Origin: Myroides sp. 1354
GTDB taxonomy: Bacteria > Bacteroidota > Bacteroidia > Flavobacteriales > Flavobacteriaceae
Reading direction: 5' to 3'
Assembly: GCF_030324495.1 (NCBI RefSeq)
Contig: NZ_JACAGN010000003.1
Location: 186,001 to 250,000, forward strand
Length of the DNA: 64,000 nt
Position 1 is the first letter of the stretch, and each line of letters starts with the position of its first letter. Below the pieces are notes generated by a model. It saw only the letters and a program-made list of their open reading frames with translations, was not told the origin of the DNA and did not search any database. Shown in pieces: positions 19,528 through 28,398 of the stretch. Made by a program: the position numbers and the translations under genes.

Positions 19528-19908
19528 ATGAGAATTTTAAGAATATTTCCGGTTCTTTTTTGCTTGTTTTTTATACATCTAACAAGTTATGCTCAAGAGC
19601 GAAACAACGCAATTCAAGAGCCTCTAGCCGTAAAAAAACTCGTAGAAGCCAAAAGAAATACAACAACTTCTGGCTTGAACACAGATAAATACAATATTCA
19701 AGTTTTTTATGGAAAAAACAATGAGGCAAAAGCAGCACTTGCCCGTGTCAAACGCTTGTATCCCGATTTAGAAGCAACCCTTGTTTATTCCAATCCTTCG
19801 TATAAAGTTTTAGCTGGAAATTTCAAGACGCGTTTGGAAGCAGAACGCTACTTGCAAACCCTTAAAAAAGATTTTGACAACTCTCTACTCCTACGTCCAG
19901 GAAAATAA
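19528..19908 (+). CDS. Small secreted SPOR-domain protein
   Basis: SPOR domains bind denuded peptidoglycan glycan, often at the division site. The 126-residue protein has a signal peptide ending TSYAQ and, from about residue 52, a SPOR-like domain (YNIQVFYGKNNEAKAALARV ... YKVLAGNFKTRLEAERYLQTL). The domain fills the rest of the protein, so it is probably a free periplasmic SPOR protein. An upstream in-frame start at 19507 lies inside the promoter box, so the ATG at 19528 is chosen. It is convergent with leuS across a shared terminator. A role in division is inference. Confidence 0.85.
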   Translation: MRILRIFPVLFCLFFIHLTSYAQERNNAIQEPLAVKKLVEAKRNTTTSGLNTDKYNIQVFYGKNNEAKAALARVKRLYPDLEATLVYSNPSYKVLAGNFKTRLEAERYLQTLKKDFDNSLLLRPGK

Positions 19909-19914
19909 AAATAA

Positions 19915-19947
19915 AAAATCCCGTTGCTCCAAAAGCAACGGGATTTT
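19915..19947. terminator. Bidirectional terminator between SPOR gene and leuS
   Basis: A 14-base perfect stem (AAAATCCCGTTGCT with AGCAACGGGATTTT) around a 5-base loop. A-run before and T-run after make it usable from both sides. Confidence 0.9.
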
Positions 19948-19971
19948 CATTTATTTCACTTCCCAGAAACA

Positions 19972-22785
19972 CTATCCAACTATGTTGATAATTTTTCCTG
20001 GCACTACAATTAATTTTTTCGGTTCACGTCCTTGCAATTGTGCTTGGGTTCTTTCATCCGCTAAAATAATTTTCTCAATTTCTGCTACACTTAAATCCAA
20101 AGGCAATTCAATTTTGAAACGCATCTTCCCGTTAAAAGAAACAGGATACTCTTTTGCATCTTCCACTAGATACTCCGCTTTAAATTCAGGGAATACTTGA
20201 TCGGCAATTGTCTCCGTATGACCTAACATACTCCAAAGCTCTTCCGCAATATGTGGCGCATAAGGCGCAACTAAAACAGCCAATGGTTCTAAGATTGCAC
20301 GGTGGTGACATTTTTGCTGCCCTAATTCATTCACGCAAATCATAAACTGAGAAACAGAAGTATTGAATGAAAAAGCTTCGATATCTTCTTGTACTTTCTT
20401 AATCGTTTTGTGCAGTGACTTATACATTTCTTTTGTCGGCTCTTCGTCAACAACAACAATTGCTTCATCATCTGCGTACAATCTCCACAATTTTTTCAAA
20501 AATCCAAATACACCCGAAATACCCGCCGTATTCCAAGGTTTCGCTTGTTCTAACGGACCTAAGAACATTTCGTACAAACGCAGGGTATCCGCCCCATATT
20601 CTTGGCAGATGTCATCTGGATTTACCACATTGTAATATGATTTAGACATTTTCTCTACTTCATGTCCAACAATGTATTTTCCATTGGCATTGCAAATAAA
20701 TTCAGCAGTAGCATAATCAGGTCTCCAAGCTTTGAATTCCTCCATGTCTAATTCAGATGAATTATTCACCAAACCAACATAGGCGTATAATTGTTGCACT
20801 TTTTCATCCTTAATCATATCTTTAGAGATAAATGTATTGGTTCCCTCAATTCGATATACGAAAGCTGACGTTCCCAAAATCATTCCTTGATTGATCAATT
20901 TTGCAAAAGGTTCTTCTGTTGGCGCTACACCAATATCTTTTAAAAACTTATTCCAAAAACGGCTATACAACAAATGTCCTGTTGCATGTTCGCTTCCTCC
21001 TATATATAGATCGACATTTTGCCAATAGTTCAATGCTTCTTCAGACGCAATAAACTCCTCATTTGTTGGATCCATATAACGCATCCAATACCAAGAAGAA
21101 CCAGCCCAACCAGGCATCGTATTTAATTCTAATGGAAAAATAGTCTGCTCGTCGATTAAATCATTCGCTACTACTTTGTTATTCACGGTATCCCATGCCC
21201 AAACAGAAGCATTTCCTAAAGGCGGTTGTCCATCCTCTGTTGGCAAATACTTTTCAACTTCTGGCAATAGAATTGGCAAATGCGCTTTCTCTATCATCTT
21301 AGGCAATCCATTCACATAATATACTGGAAATGGTTCTCCCCAATAACGTTGACGAGAAAACACAGCATCGCGCAAACGATAATTCGTTTTCCCTTTTCCT
21401 TGACCTAGCGCTTCAATAGCAGCGATAGCTTTAGCCGAAGCTTCTTTATACTCCAATCCATTCAAGAAATCAGAATTTTCCAATACGAAACCTTCTTTTT
21501 CAGCAAAAGCTTCTTCACTAATATCTTGATTGAAAATGTTTTTAATAGCAATTCCAAAGTGCTTAGCAAAAGCATAATCACGTGTATCTCCAGCAGGAAC
21601 AGCCATTACCGCTCCAGTTCCATATCCAGCCAATACATAATCCCCAATCCAAATTTCAATTGGTTCTTTCGTAAACGGATGTTCAGCATACGCTCCAGTG
21701 AAAACACCCGATATTTTTTTCACATCTGCCATACGATCGCGCTCGCTTCGTTTTGACGTTGCTTCAATATATGCCTCTACTTCTGCTTTTTGTTCTGGGG
21801 TAGTAATTTTTCGCACTAAATCGTGCTCTGGAGCTAACGTCATAAAACTCACTCCAAAAATTGTATCCGGACGCGTAGTAAATACTTCTATGGTATCGGC
21901 AGATTCTTTTAAATTGAAAACTACAGACGCTCCAACCGATTTACCAATCCAGTTGCGTTGACTCTCTTTTAAACTCTCCGTCCAGTCGATAGTATTCAAT
22001 CCCTCCAATAAACGTTCCGCATAAGCAGAAATACGCATACTCCATTGTTTCATTTTTTTGCGAACTACAGGATGTCCTCCACGCTCAGATAAACCATCTT
22101 TAATTTCGTCATTCGCCAACACTGTACCTAAAGCCGGACACCAGTTCACTTCTGTCTCGGCTAAATACGTTAAGCGGTATTGCAATAAAACGCGTTCTTT
22201 TTCTTCTGATGAAAATGCATTCCACTCTGCTGCTGTAAAGCATGCTATTGAATCGTCACAAACAGCTTGTACATTTGCATTCCCTTCTTTTTCAAATACC
22301 TCAACTAAAGTAGAAATTGCTTCCGCTTTATCCGACACCTTATTATACCAAGCATTAAACAATTGAATAAAGATCCATTGTGTGTGCTTGTAATAATCTG
22401 CATTAGATGTGCGAATCTCACGAGACCAATCAAAAGAAAACCCAATTTGATCCAATTGCTCTCTGTAACGGGCAATATTTACTTCGGTTGTAATAGCGGG
22501 ATGTTGCCCTGTTTGAATTGCATATTGTTCTGCTGGCAATCCAAAGCTATCATATCCTTGAGGATGTAATACATTAAATCCTTTGTGTCGTTTATATCTT
22601 GCAAAAATATCAGAAGCAATATACCCTAGAGGGTGCCCAACGTGCAGTCCTGCTCCAGATGGATAAGGAAACATGTCTAGTACATAGTACTTGGGTTTAT
22701 CGGATTGATTTGTCGTTTTAAAAGTTTGATTCTCTTTCCAAAACTTTTGCCATTTTGCTTCAATTTCGCTTGGATTGTATTTCAT
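19972..22785 (-). CDS. leuS: Leucyl-tRNA synthetase
   Basis: LeuS charges tRNA-Leu. The 937-residue class I synthetase shows the HIGH-like motif in PYPSGAGLHVGHPLGY (HVGH at 48-51), the CP1 editing domain with VFTTRPDTIFGVSFM (about 305) and its GTGAVMAVPAGDTRD region, and KMSKS near residue 710. A C-terminal anticodon/VC domain ends the protein. The length is at the upper end of the family; an insertion around residues 160-200 may account for this. It is transcribed alone, opposite to ftsX. Confidence 0.98.
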   Translation of the reverse strand: MKYNPSEIEAKWQKFWKENQTFKTTNQSDKPKYYVLDMFPYPSGAGLHVGHPLGYIASDIFARYKRHKGFNVLHPQGYDSFGLPAEQYAIQTGQHPAITTEVNIARYREQLDQIGFSFDWSREIRTSNADYYKHTQWIFIQLFNAWYNKVSDKAEAISTLVEVFEKEGNANVQAVCDDSIACFTAAEWNAFSSEEKERVLLQYRLTYLAETEVNWCPALGTVLANDEIKDGLSERGGHPVVRKKMKQWSMRISAYAERLLEGLNTIDWTESLKESQRNWIGKSVGASVVFNLKESADTIEVFTTRPDTIFGVSFMTLAPEHDLVRKITTPEQKAEVEAYIEATSKRSERDRMADVKKISGVFTGAYAEHPFTKEPIEIWIGDYVLAGYGTGAVMAVPAGDTRDYAFAKHFGIAIKNIFNQDISEEAFAEKEGFVLENSDFLNGLEYKEASAKAIAAIEALGQGKGKTNYRLRDAVFSRQRYWGEPFPVYYVNGLPKMIEKAHLPILLPEVEKYLPTEDGQPPLGNASVWAWDTVNNKVVANDLIDEQTIFPLELNTMPGWAGSSWYWMRYMDPTNEEFIASEEALNYWQNVDLYIGGSEHATGHLLYSRFWNKFLKDIGVAPTEEPFAKLINQGMILGTSAFVYRIEGTNTFISKDMIKDEKVQQLYAYVGLVNNSSELDMEEFKAWRPDYATAEFICNANGKYIVGHEVEKMSKSYYNVVNPDDICQEYGADTLRLYEMFLGPLEQAKPWNTAGISGVFGFLKKLWRLYADDEAIVVVDEEPTKEMYKSLHKTIKKVQEDIEAFSFNTSVSQFMICVNELGQQKCHHRAILEPLAVLVAPYAPHIAEELWSMLGHTETIADQVFPEFKAEYLVEDAKEYPVSFNGKMRFKIELPLDLSVAEIEKIILADERTQAQLQGREPKKLIVVPGKIINIVG

Positions 22786-22817
22786 AGTAAAAATATCATT
22801 TAGTACACCTGTTCTTC

Positions 22818-22832
22818 TTCGAGTTACTCGAA
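22818..22832. promoter_or_regulatory. Short palindrome in the leuS leader
   Basis: TTCGAGT and ACTCGAA pair as a 7-base inverted repeat with one central base, 33-47 bases upstream of the leuS ATG and downstream of its likely -7 box. It could be an operator or small hairpin; nothing else supports this. Confidence 0.3.
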
Positions 22833-22850
22833 AAAAACACCATCTTGTCG

Positions 22851-22858
22851 CAAAAATA
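22851..22858 (-). promoter_or_regulatory. Candidate -7 element for leuS
   Basis: Minus-strand TATTTTTG fits TAnnTTTG, 66 bases before the leuS ATG. No well-spaced -33 TTG. Confidence 0.35.
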
Positions 22859-22949
22859 AACTATATTTATAACAATTAGAAAAGTTTAATCGTAATTGTG
22901 TTTTAAAAACACTTTTGTTTTTTAATTTTACAACTTTAAAAATTGCATT

Positions 22950-23831
22950 ATGACGTCTACTTATGAAAAATACCAAAAGCGAAAATTAATTTCGTCTTAT
23001 TTTTCTGTAATACTGAGTATTTTCTTGGTTCTCTCTTTATTAGGAGCCTTGAGCTTATTTGTAATTAACTCCAAAAGAATATCGAATAACTTTCGAGAAA
23101 ACATTCCGATGACGCTTTACTTCACGGACAAAGCTACATCAAATGACTTTGATCAATTTACTAAAAAGCTAGGCGAATCTCCCTACATTAAAAGCTACAC
23201 TTTCATTTCAAAAGAAGAAGCTGCAGAAAGTCAAAAAGAAGAATTAGGGGAAAATTTCCTAGAGTTCCTCGGCTATAACCCGCTTCAAAATTCTTATGAC
23301 GTATACATCAAAGGAGATTACGTTGTTGGTGATAGTTTAGCTAAAATAGAAGAGCGTTTTTTAAAGACCCCTCATATTGCAGAAGTATCTTATAATAAAC
23401 AATTAGTTGATTTAGTTAACAGCAATATAGCACGTATCACCAATTGGGTACTGATTATTGCAGGTATTTTAACCGTTGTATCGATGTTGCTCATCAACAG
23501 CTCTTTGCGTTTATTGATATTTTCAAGCCGATTTACGATTAAAACCATGCAAATGGTTGGAGCGACCAAGCGTTTTATTCGTCGTCCATTTATTTGGCAC
23601 AGTATGCGTTTAGGGCTTATTGGCTCGGTCTTAGCCGTAATCGCTTTAGTGGCTTTAACCTTCTACCTAGACAAGAAATTCCCCGATTTAGAACTTAATC
23701 CGGCGGTTAATTATATGCCGTTGGTTATTGTTGGATTGGGCATTATCTTAGCGGGTATTATTATTACAACGATTAGTACATTCTTCGCTACACAGCGATT
23801 CTTAAACCTCAAATCAGACGAACTTTATTAA
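22950..23831 (+). CDS. ftsX: Cell division protein FtsX
   Basis: FtsX is the membrane partner of FtsE and links septal peptidoglycan hydrolase control to the divisome. The 293-residue protein has the expected layout: a cytoplasmic N-terminus, one membrane segment at about 17-41, a periplasmic loop of about 120 residues, then three membrane segments (about 165-185, 220-240, 255-280) in an FtsX/MacB permease domain with MVGATKRFIRRPF. FtsE is not in this window. It starts the operon ftsX-DUF3098-uppP-truB, a flavobacterial arrangement; the next gene is 2 bp away. Confidence 0.94.
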   Translation: MTSTYEKYQKRKLISSYFSVILSIFLVLSLLGALSLFVINSKRISNNFRENIPMTLYFTDKATSNDFDQFTKKLGESPYIKSYTFISKEEAAESQKEELGENFLEFLGYNPLQNSYDVYIKGDYVVGDSLAKIEERFLKTPHIAEVSYNKQLVDLVNSNIARITNWVLIIAGILTVVSMLLINSSLRLLIFSSRFTIKTMQMVGATKRFIRRPFIWHSMRLGLIGSVLAVIALVALTFYLDKKFPDLELNPAVNYMPLVIVGLGIILAGIIITTISTFFATQRFLNLKSDELY

Positions 23832-23833
23832 AT

Positions 23834-24079
23834 ATGAAAAAAGAGAACAACCCTACTGGTTTTTTGTTTTCCAAACAAAACTACATCTGGCTACTTGCAA
23901 GTTTTGCGATTATTGCCTTGAGTTTTATCCTTATGGGAGGAGCTTCTAATGATGACCCTACACAATTTAATGAGGAAATCTACAGTTTCAGAAGAATTCA
24001 CCTAGCACCAGCGGTGTTTTTTATTGGTATCGGTGTAGCCGTTTATTCTATTTTTAAAAAAGATAAAAAACAATCATAA
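23834..24079 (+). CDS. DUF3098 small membrane protein
   Basis: An 81-residue protein with two membrane segments (about 12-33 and 54-71) and a charged C-terminus (FKKDKKQS). The sequence NYIWLLASFAIIALSFILMGG is characteristic of the Bacteroidota family DUF3098. Its function is unknown; position between ftsX (2 bp) and uppP (12 bp) suggests an envelope role. Confidence 0.88.
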   Translation: MKKENNPTGFLFSKQNYIWLLASFAIIALSFILMGGASNDDPTQFNEEIYSFRRIHLAPAVFFIGIGVAVYSIFKKDKKQS

Positions 24080-24091
24080 CAAACTAATTCT

Positions 24092-24901
24092 ATGGATTTA
24101 ATACAAGCCATCCTTCTAGCTATTGTAGAAGGACTTACTGAATATTTACCGGTTTCATCTACGGCTCATATGATTTTTTTGAGTTCGTATTACGGGATTC
24201 AGGAAGATGATTTTGTCAAACTTTTCCAAACCGCTATTCAATTTGGAGCTATTTTAGCTGTTGTAGTGCTGTATTGGCGTAAATTTTTTGACTTCACTCG
24301 TATTTCATTCTATAAAAAATTAGTTCTTGCCGTTATTCCTGCCCTTGTTTTAGGAAAATTGTTAGACGAAAAAATCGACGCCGTTTTAGGTGAAACAATC
24401 TACATTGCTATCATGTTAATTGTAGGGGGATTTGTTCTTATTTTTATTGACAAATACTTTAAAAATCCTAAAACAACAAAAGAAGAAGACATTACAGTCA
24501 AACAAGCGATAACCATTGGTTTTTGGCAATGTTTGGCGATGATGCCAGGAACAAGTCGATCGGCAGCTTCTATCATTGGAGGTATGCAACAAGGACTTTC
24601 TCGTCAAGTAGCAGCGGAATTCTCTTTCTTTTTAGCTGTACCAACCATGGCTGCAGTAACAGTTTATTCTATCGTATTAAAGAAATACGAATCAGGAAAA
24701 ATGGGGTATGAATTGCTTTTTGACAATACAGATAACTTAAAATTATTCCTTTTAGGGAACGTATTAGCGTTTGTTGTCTCTATCGTTGCCATCAAATTTT
24801 TCATTGGAATTATCAAAAAATACGGATTTAAACCTTGGGGATACTACCGCATCATTGCAGGAGTTATCTTACTTGTTTACTTCGGATACTTAAAAAACTA
24901 G
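24092..24901 (+). CDS. uppP: Undecaprenyl-diphosphate phosphatase UppP/BacA
   Basis: UppP removes a phosphate from undecaprenyl diphosphate and so recycles the carrier lipid for cell wall synthesis. The 269-residue membrane protein has both family motifs: EGLTEYLPVSSTAHM (13-27) and PGTSRSAAS (about 153-161), the second with Ala in place of the more usual Gly. About eight hydrophobic segments are seen. It lies 12 bp after the DUF3098 gene; truB starts 2 bp after its stop. Confidence 0.97.
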   Translation: MDLIQAILLAIVEGLTEYLPVSSTAHMIFLSSYYGIQEDDFVKLFQTAIQFGAILAVVVLYWRKFFDFTRISFYKKLVLAVIPALVLGKLLDEKIDAVLGETIYIAIMLIVGGFVLIFIDKYFKNPKTTKEEDITVKQAITIGFWQCLAMMPGTSRSAASIIGGMQQGLSRQVAAEFSFFLAVPTMAAVTVYSIVLKKYESGKMGYELLFDNTDNLKLFLLGNVLAFVVSIVAIKFFIGIIKKYGFKPWGYYRIIAGVILLVYFGYLKN

Positions 24902-24903
24902 AC

Positions 24904-25611
24904 ATGCAATTTTCAGCAGAAGCTTTTCAGGAAGGTCAAGTCTTATTGATTGACAAACCTTTACATTGGTCCTCTTTTCAAGCCGTAAACAAAATTAAAT
25001 GGCTCTTAAAAAAAGAATATGGACTTAAAAAAATCAAAGTAGGTCACGCAGGAACACTAGATCCTTTAGCTACTGGGTTATTGTTGATTTGCACTGGAAA
25101 AGCCACTAAAACGATTACGGATCTACAAGGTCAAGAAAAAGAATATACTGGCACCTTTCATATCGGAGCTACAACGCCTTCTTATGACTTAGAAACCGAA
25201 ATTAATCAAACCTTTCCAACGGATCACATTACGGAAGAAATGATTGAACAAACAAGAGTGAGTTTTCTAGGTACTACAGCACAACGTCCTCCTATTTTTT
25301 CCGCCTTGAAGAAAGATGGAAAACGATTATATGAACACGCAAGAAAAGGAGAAGAAGTAGAAATCAGTACCCGTCCAATTGCGATTTCAGATTTCGAGTT
25401 AACGCGTATTGCACTACCAGAAATTGACTTTAGAGTAGCTTGTTCTAAAGGAACATATATTCGCTCACTCGCCTTTGATTTTGGGCAAAAACTAAATAGT
25501 GGTGGTCATTTAACGGCATTGCGACGCACGAAGATTGGCGATTATGACGTTGCTAATGCGTTGAGCATTGAGGCGTTTGAAGAAAAGATATTGGATTCTA
25601 AATCCCTATAA
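24904..25611 (+). CDS. truB: tRNA pseudouridine-55 synthase TruB
   Basis: TruB makes pseudouridine 55 in the T-loop of most tRNAs. The 235-residue protein has the catalytic Asp53 in GHAGTLDPLATG and the family stretches QRPPIFSALKKDGKRLYEHAR and CSKGTYIRSLAFDFG. There is no C-terminal PUA domain, as in many Bacteroidota. The ATG at 24904 is chosen: a longer reading from 24835 would start inside uppP and add 23 unrelated residues. Last gene of the ftsX operon. Confidence 0.97.
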   Translation: MQFSAEAFQEGQVLLIDKPLHWSSFQAVNKIKWLLKKEYGLKKIKVGHAGTLDPLATGLLLICTGKATKTITDLQGQEKEYTGTFHIGATTPSYDLETEINQTFPTDHITEEMIEQTRVSFLGTTAQRPPIFSALKKDGKRLYEHARKGEEVEISTRPIAISDFELTRIALPEIDFRVACSKGTYIRSLAFDFGQKLNSGGHLTALRRTKIGDYDVANALSIEAFEEKILDSKSL

Positions 25612-25650
25612 AAAACAAGCGGCTACACTTTTGTGTAGCCGCTCTCATTT
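25608..25650. terminator. Terminator between truB and the DUF779 gene
   Basis: An 11-base perfect stem AGCGGCTACAC / GTGTAGCCGCT with a TTTT loop. The T-run is good on the minus strand and weak on the plus strand. Confidence 0.85.
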
Positions 25651-25667
25651 GATCGTACTTAAAGCAA

Positions 25668-26048
25668 TTATTCATTTAAAATTACCTCCTCAAGCTGAGA
25701 CAGCTCTTCTGGTGTAAACATACGATACGTTATTGTAAAAGTCTTTTGTTTGGGGGTTTCTAATGAAAAACCACCTGCACCAAAACCATCTGTTACGTCT
25801 AAGGTAAAATGAGCGTGTTTCCAATATTCGAATAAATCGCGATCCACCCAAAAATCAAAACCACAAACTTCTCCTATCTTGACATCCCTGCGTCTTAAGT
25901 AATATCCTCCTTTGACAAAACACATGGGTTGTGTTCCTTCACAACAGCCTCCAGCCTGATAGAACATTAAATCGCCGTTTTCGGCTTGTAGTTCTGCAAT
26001 CAGCGCCTTTGCTTTTTCTGTTACATCAATACGGCTAACTTTCGACAT
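25668..26048 (-). CDS. DUF779 protein, partner of aldehyde dehydrogenase
   Basis: A 126-residue protein of family DUF779, usually coded next to acetaldehyde dehydrogenases. It contains several Cys residues in the conserved region FYQAGGCCEGTQPMCFVKGG (31-50) and in KIGEVCGFDFWVD. The Cys-rich pocket suggests metal or redox chemistry, but no activity is known to me. It starts 12 bp after the dehydrogenase stop and must be co-transcribed. Confidence 0.92.
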   Translation of the reverse strand: MSKVSRIDVTEKAKALIAELQAENGDLMFYQAGGCCEGTQPMCFVKGGYYLRRRDVKIGEVCGFDFWVDRDLFEYWKHAHFTLDVTDGFGAGGFSLETPKQKTFTITYRMFTPEELSQLEEVILNE

Positions 26049-26060
26049 CTTCCACTCTTT

Positions 26061-27566
26061 TTAAAAGAATCCCAATTTGTTTTTATTGTACGAAATCAAC
26101 ATATTTTTCGTTTGGCGATAATGACCTAACATCATTTTGTGATTTTCACGTCCAATACCCGACTGTTTATACCCTCCAAATGGAGCACCCGCAGGATAAT
26201 TGTGGTAATTATTTACCCAAACGCGTCCCGCCTTAATTGCTCTTGGAATTTGATACAACTGATGGGCATCACGTGTCCAGACCCCCGCACCTAATCCATA
26301 CAGCGTATCATTGGCAATTTCTATCGCCTCTTTCTCATCTTTAAAGGTTGTTACAGCTAATACAGGTCCAAAGATTTCTTCTTGAAAAATACGCATCTTA
26401 TTATGTCCTTTAAACAACGTAGGTTGGATGTAATATCCCGTTTCTAAATCGCCTCCTAAATGCTGTATATCTCCACCAACTAACAATTCTGCTCCTTCCT
26501 CTTTACCCAATTTCAGGTAAGAGTTAATCTTGTCGTATTGAATTTTTGACGCTTGTGCTCCCATCATTGTTGTTGGATCTAATGGATTTCCCATTTTTAT
26601 CGCTTTTACGCGTTCAATGACACGGGCAATAAACTTGTCATAAATACTCTCTTGAATCAACAAACGAGACGGACAAGTACAGATTTCCCCTTGATTGAAA
26701 GCAAACAAAACGGCCCCTTCAATTGCTTTATCTAAGTACTCATCATCGTGATCCATGATAGATTCAAAGAATATATTGGGAGACTTCCCTCCTAATTCCA
26801 AGGTAACTGGGATAATATTTTCTGTTGCATATTGCATCACCAAACGTCCAGTGGCAGTAGATCCGGTAAAAGCAGCTTTGCTAATTTTAGGATTTGTCAC
26901 CAATTTTTGACCTAATTGTGAACCAAATCCATTCACAATATTAATTACACCTGCTGGGACTAAATCTCCGATTAGTTCCATGAGTACCATAATCGAAATT
27001 GGCGTACTTTCTGCGGGCTTTAAAACCACACAGTTTCCTGCTGCTAATGCTGGAGCTAATTTCCAAACAGCCATTAAAATCGGGAAATTCCAAGGAATAA
27101 TTTGAGCCACAACCCCTAAAGGTTCATGGACAATCATTGAAACTGTGTGTTCATCAAGTTCAACAACAGAACCTTCTTCTGCGCGAATTACACCAGCAAA
27201 ATAGCGAAAGTGATCAATAGCCAATGGAATATCAGCATTCATCGTTTCGCGAATAGCTTTTCCGTTATCTACGGTTTCCACTTGAGCCAAATAAGCTAAA
27301 TTCTCCTCCATGCGATCCGCAATGCGAAATAAAATATTACTGCGTTCTGTAGCGGATGTACGACTCCACGTTTCAAAAGCTTTATCTGCTGCATCTATGG
27401 CTAAAATTAAATCTTCTTCGGTTGAGTGAGCTGCTTTGGTAAACGGCTTTCCGTTAATAGGTGTTATAGAATCAAAGTAGTTTCCCTTTACAGGGTCCAC
27501 AAAATTTCCATTGATATAGTTTCCGTATTTCTCTTTAAACTGGGGAAATTGAATGTTGTTTGACAT
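26061..27566 (-). CDS. NAD-dependent aldehyde dehydrogenase (AldB/ExaC type)
   Basis: Oxidises an aliphatic aldehyde, most likely acetaldehyde or a related short chain, to the acid. The 501-residue protein has the general base Glu257 in ELGGKSP, the catalytic Cys296 in [12 protein letters not shown], the NAD-binding FTGSTATGR and the C-terminal [15 protein letters not shown]. The GEICTC form and the DUF779 neighbour place it with the AldB/ExaC acetaldehyde dehydrogenases. Substrate is inferred from family. It is divergent from the YiiX-like gene across a ~190-bp region holding a perfect 14-bp palindrome. Confidence 0.93.
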   Translation of the reverse strand: MSNNIQFPQFKEKYGNYINGNFVDPVKGNYFDSITPINGKPFTKAAHSTEEDLILAIDAADKAFETWSRTSATERSNILFRIADRMEENLAYLAQVETVDNGKAIRETMNADIPLAIDHFRYFAGVIRAEEGSVVELDEHTVSMIVHEPLGVVAQIIPWNFPILMAVWKLAPALAAGNCVVLKPAESTPISIMVLMELIGDLVPAGVINIVNGFGSQLGQKLVTNPKISKAAFTGSTATGRLVMQYATENIIPVTLELGGKSPNIFFESIMDHDDEYLDKAIEGAVLFAFNQGEICTCPSRLLIQESIYDKFIARVIERVKAIKMGNPLDPTTMMGAQASKIQYDKINSYLKLGKEEGAELLVGGDIQHLGGDLETGYYIQPTLFKGHNKMRIFQEEIFGPVLAVTTFKDEKEAIEIANDTLYGLGAGVWTRDAHQLYQIPRAIKAGRVWVNNYHNYPAGAPFGGYKQSGIGRENHKMMLGHYRQTKNMLISYNKNKLGFF

Positions 27567-27673
27567 AAATAATTCAGTTTTTTATGGTTAATTCTTCTAA
27601 TATACAATTAATTACAAATCAAGACAACGTACCTAAATGGATTATACAAAATTTAACACAACACAAAAAACCA

Positions 27674-27687
27674 CTGATTCGAATCAG
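27674..27687. promoter_or_regulatory. Perfect 14-bp palindrome, candidate operator
   Basis: CTGATTCGAATCAG is a perfect palindrome in the divergent region between the aldehyde dehydrogenase and the YiiX-like gene, 24 bases upstream of the -33 box of the latter. Such symmetry suits a dimeric regulator; no regulator gene is adjacent. Confidence 0.4.
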
Positions 27688-27711
27688 ACTTCTTCGGTTT
27701 TCTTTCTTTCA

Positions 27712-27742
27712 TTGCGTATCTATTTAGATAGTTTTACATTTG
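27712..27742 (+). promoter_or_regulatory. Promoter of the YiiX-like gene
   Basis: TTG (27712-27714), a 20-base spacer and TACATTTG (27735-27742) match the Bacteroidota consensus well; the ATG follows 18 bases later. Confidence 0.7.
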
Positions 27743-27760
27743 TTGAAACACTAAAAGAAA

Positions 27761-28384
27761 ATGAAAAAAATACTAGCGTTTATGGGGCTACTATGTACCT
27801 TAAGCTACGCACAACAAACAACATTTAAAGAAGGAGATTTAATTTTCCAGGAACTAAAATGCGGACCTTTATGCGATGCAATTAACGAAGTAACTTATGG
27901 GTATGAAGGATTAAACTTCAATCACATGGGAATGGTTATTGAACATGAAGGTAGTTTGCAAGTCATCGAAGCCACTTGGCCAGCAGTATGCATTACGCCT
28001 TTAGATCAATTTTTAAACAAAACGCCAGAACCGATGTACTTGGGGCGTATCATTAAAAAGTACGAGAAATTAATTCCGAAAGCGAAGGATTTTGCTTTAA
28101 AACAAGTTGGAGTTCCCTACGATGAGAATTACTTATATGCCAACGGAAAATACTATTGTTCCGAATTGATTTACGATGCGTTTAAATCGGCCAACAACAA
28201 CAAAGAGTTTTTTAATATGTATCCCATGACTTACCGTTCAAAATACACGGGAGAATTCTTCCCTGTATGGGTACAATATTTCGAAAAATTAGATCAAGTA
28301 ATTCCCGAAGGCGCTTTAGGGTGCAATCCAGCGGGTATGACTTGGTCAAAAAACATCACTATTGTAGGTCCAATCGTACAATAG
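27761..28384 (+). CDS. YiiX-like permuted papain-fold (NlpC/P60 superfamily) secreted protein
   Basis: A 207-residue protein with a signal peptide ending LSYAQ and the circularly permuted papain-like fold of the YiiX/YebB group: GDLIFQ (25-30), the catalytic His55 in NFNHMGMVI, and the catalytic Cys133 in YYCSELIYDAF, in the His-then-Cys order of the permuted fold. Members may act as amidases or peptidases on lipids or cell wall; the substrate here is not known. It has its own promoter and no clear operon partner. Confidence 0.85.
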   Translation: MKKILAFMGLLCTLSYAQQTTFKEGDLIFQELKCGPLCDAINEVTYGYEGLNFNHMGMVIEHEGSLQVIEATWPAVCITPLDQFLNKTPEPMYLGRIIKKYEKLIPKAKDFALKQVGVPYDENYLYANGKYYCSELIYDAFKSANNNKEFFNMYPMTYRSKYTGEFFPVWVQYFEKLDQVIPEGALGCNPAGMTWSKNITIVGPIVQ

Positions 28385-28398
28385 TGATTGTTTTTATT

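Noticed and set aside
24835..24903. Longer truB start overlapping uppP
   Set aside because: Residues before 24904 are the uppP 3' end in another frame; the family start is MQFSAEAFQEGQ.
27674..27687. GATTCGAATC as a tRNA T-arm
   Set aside because: It is a perfect palindrome with no acceptor stem or CCA-like context nearby.
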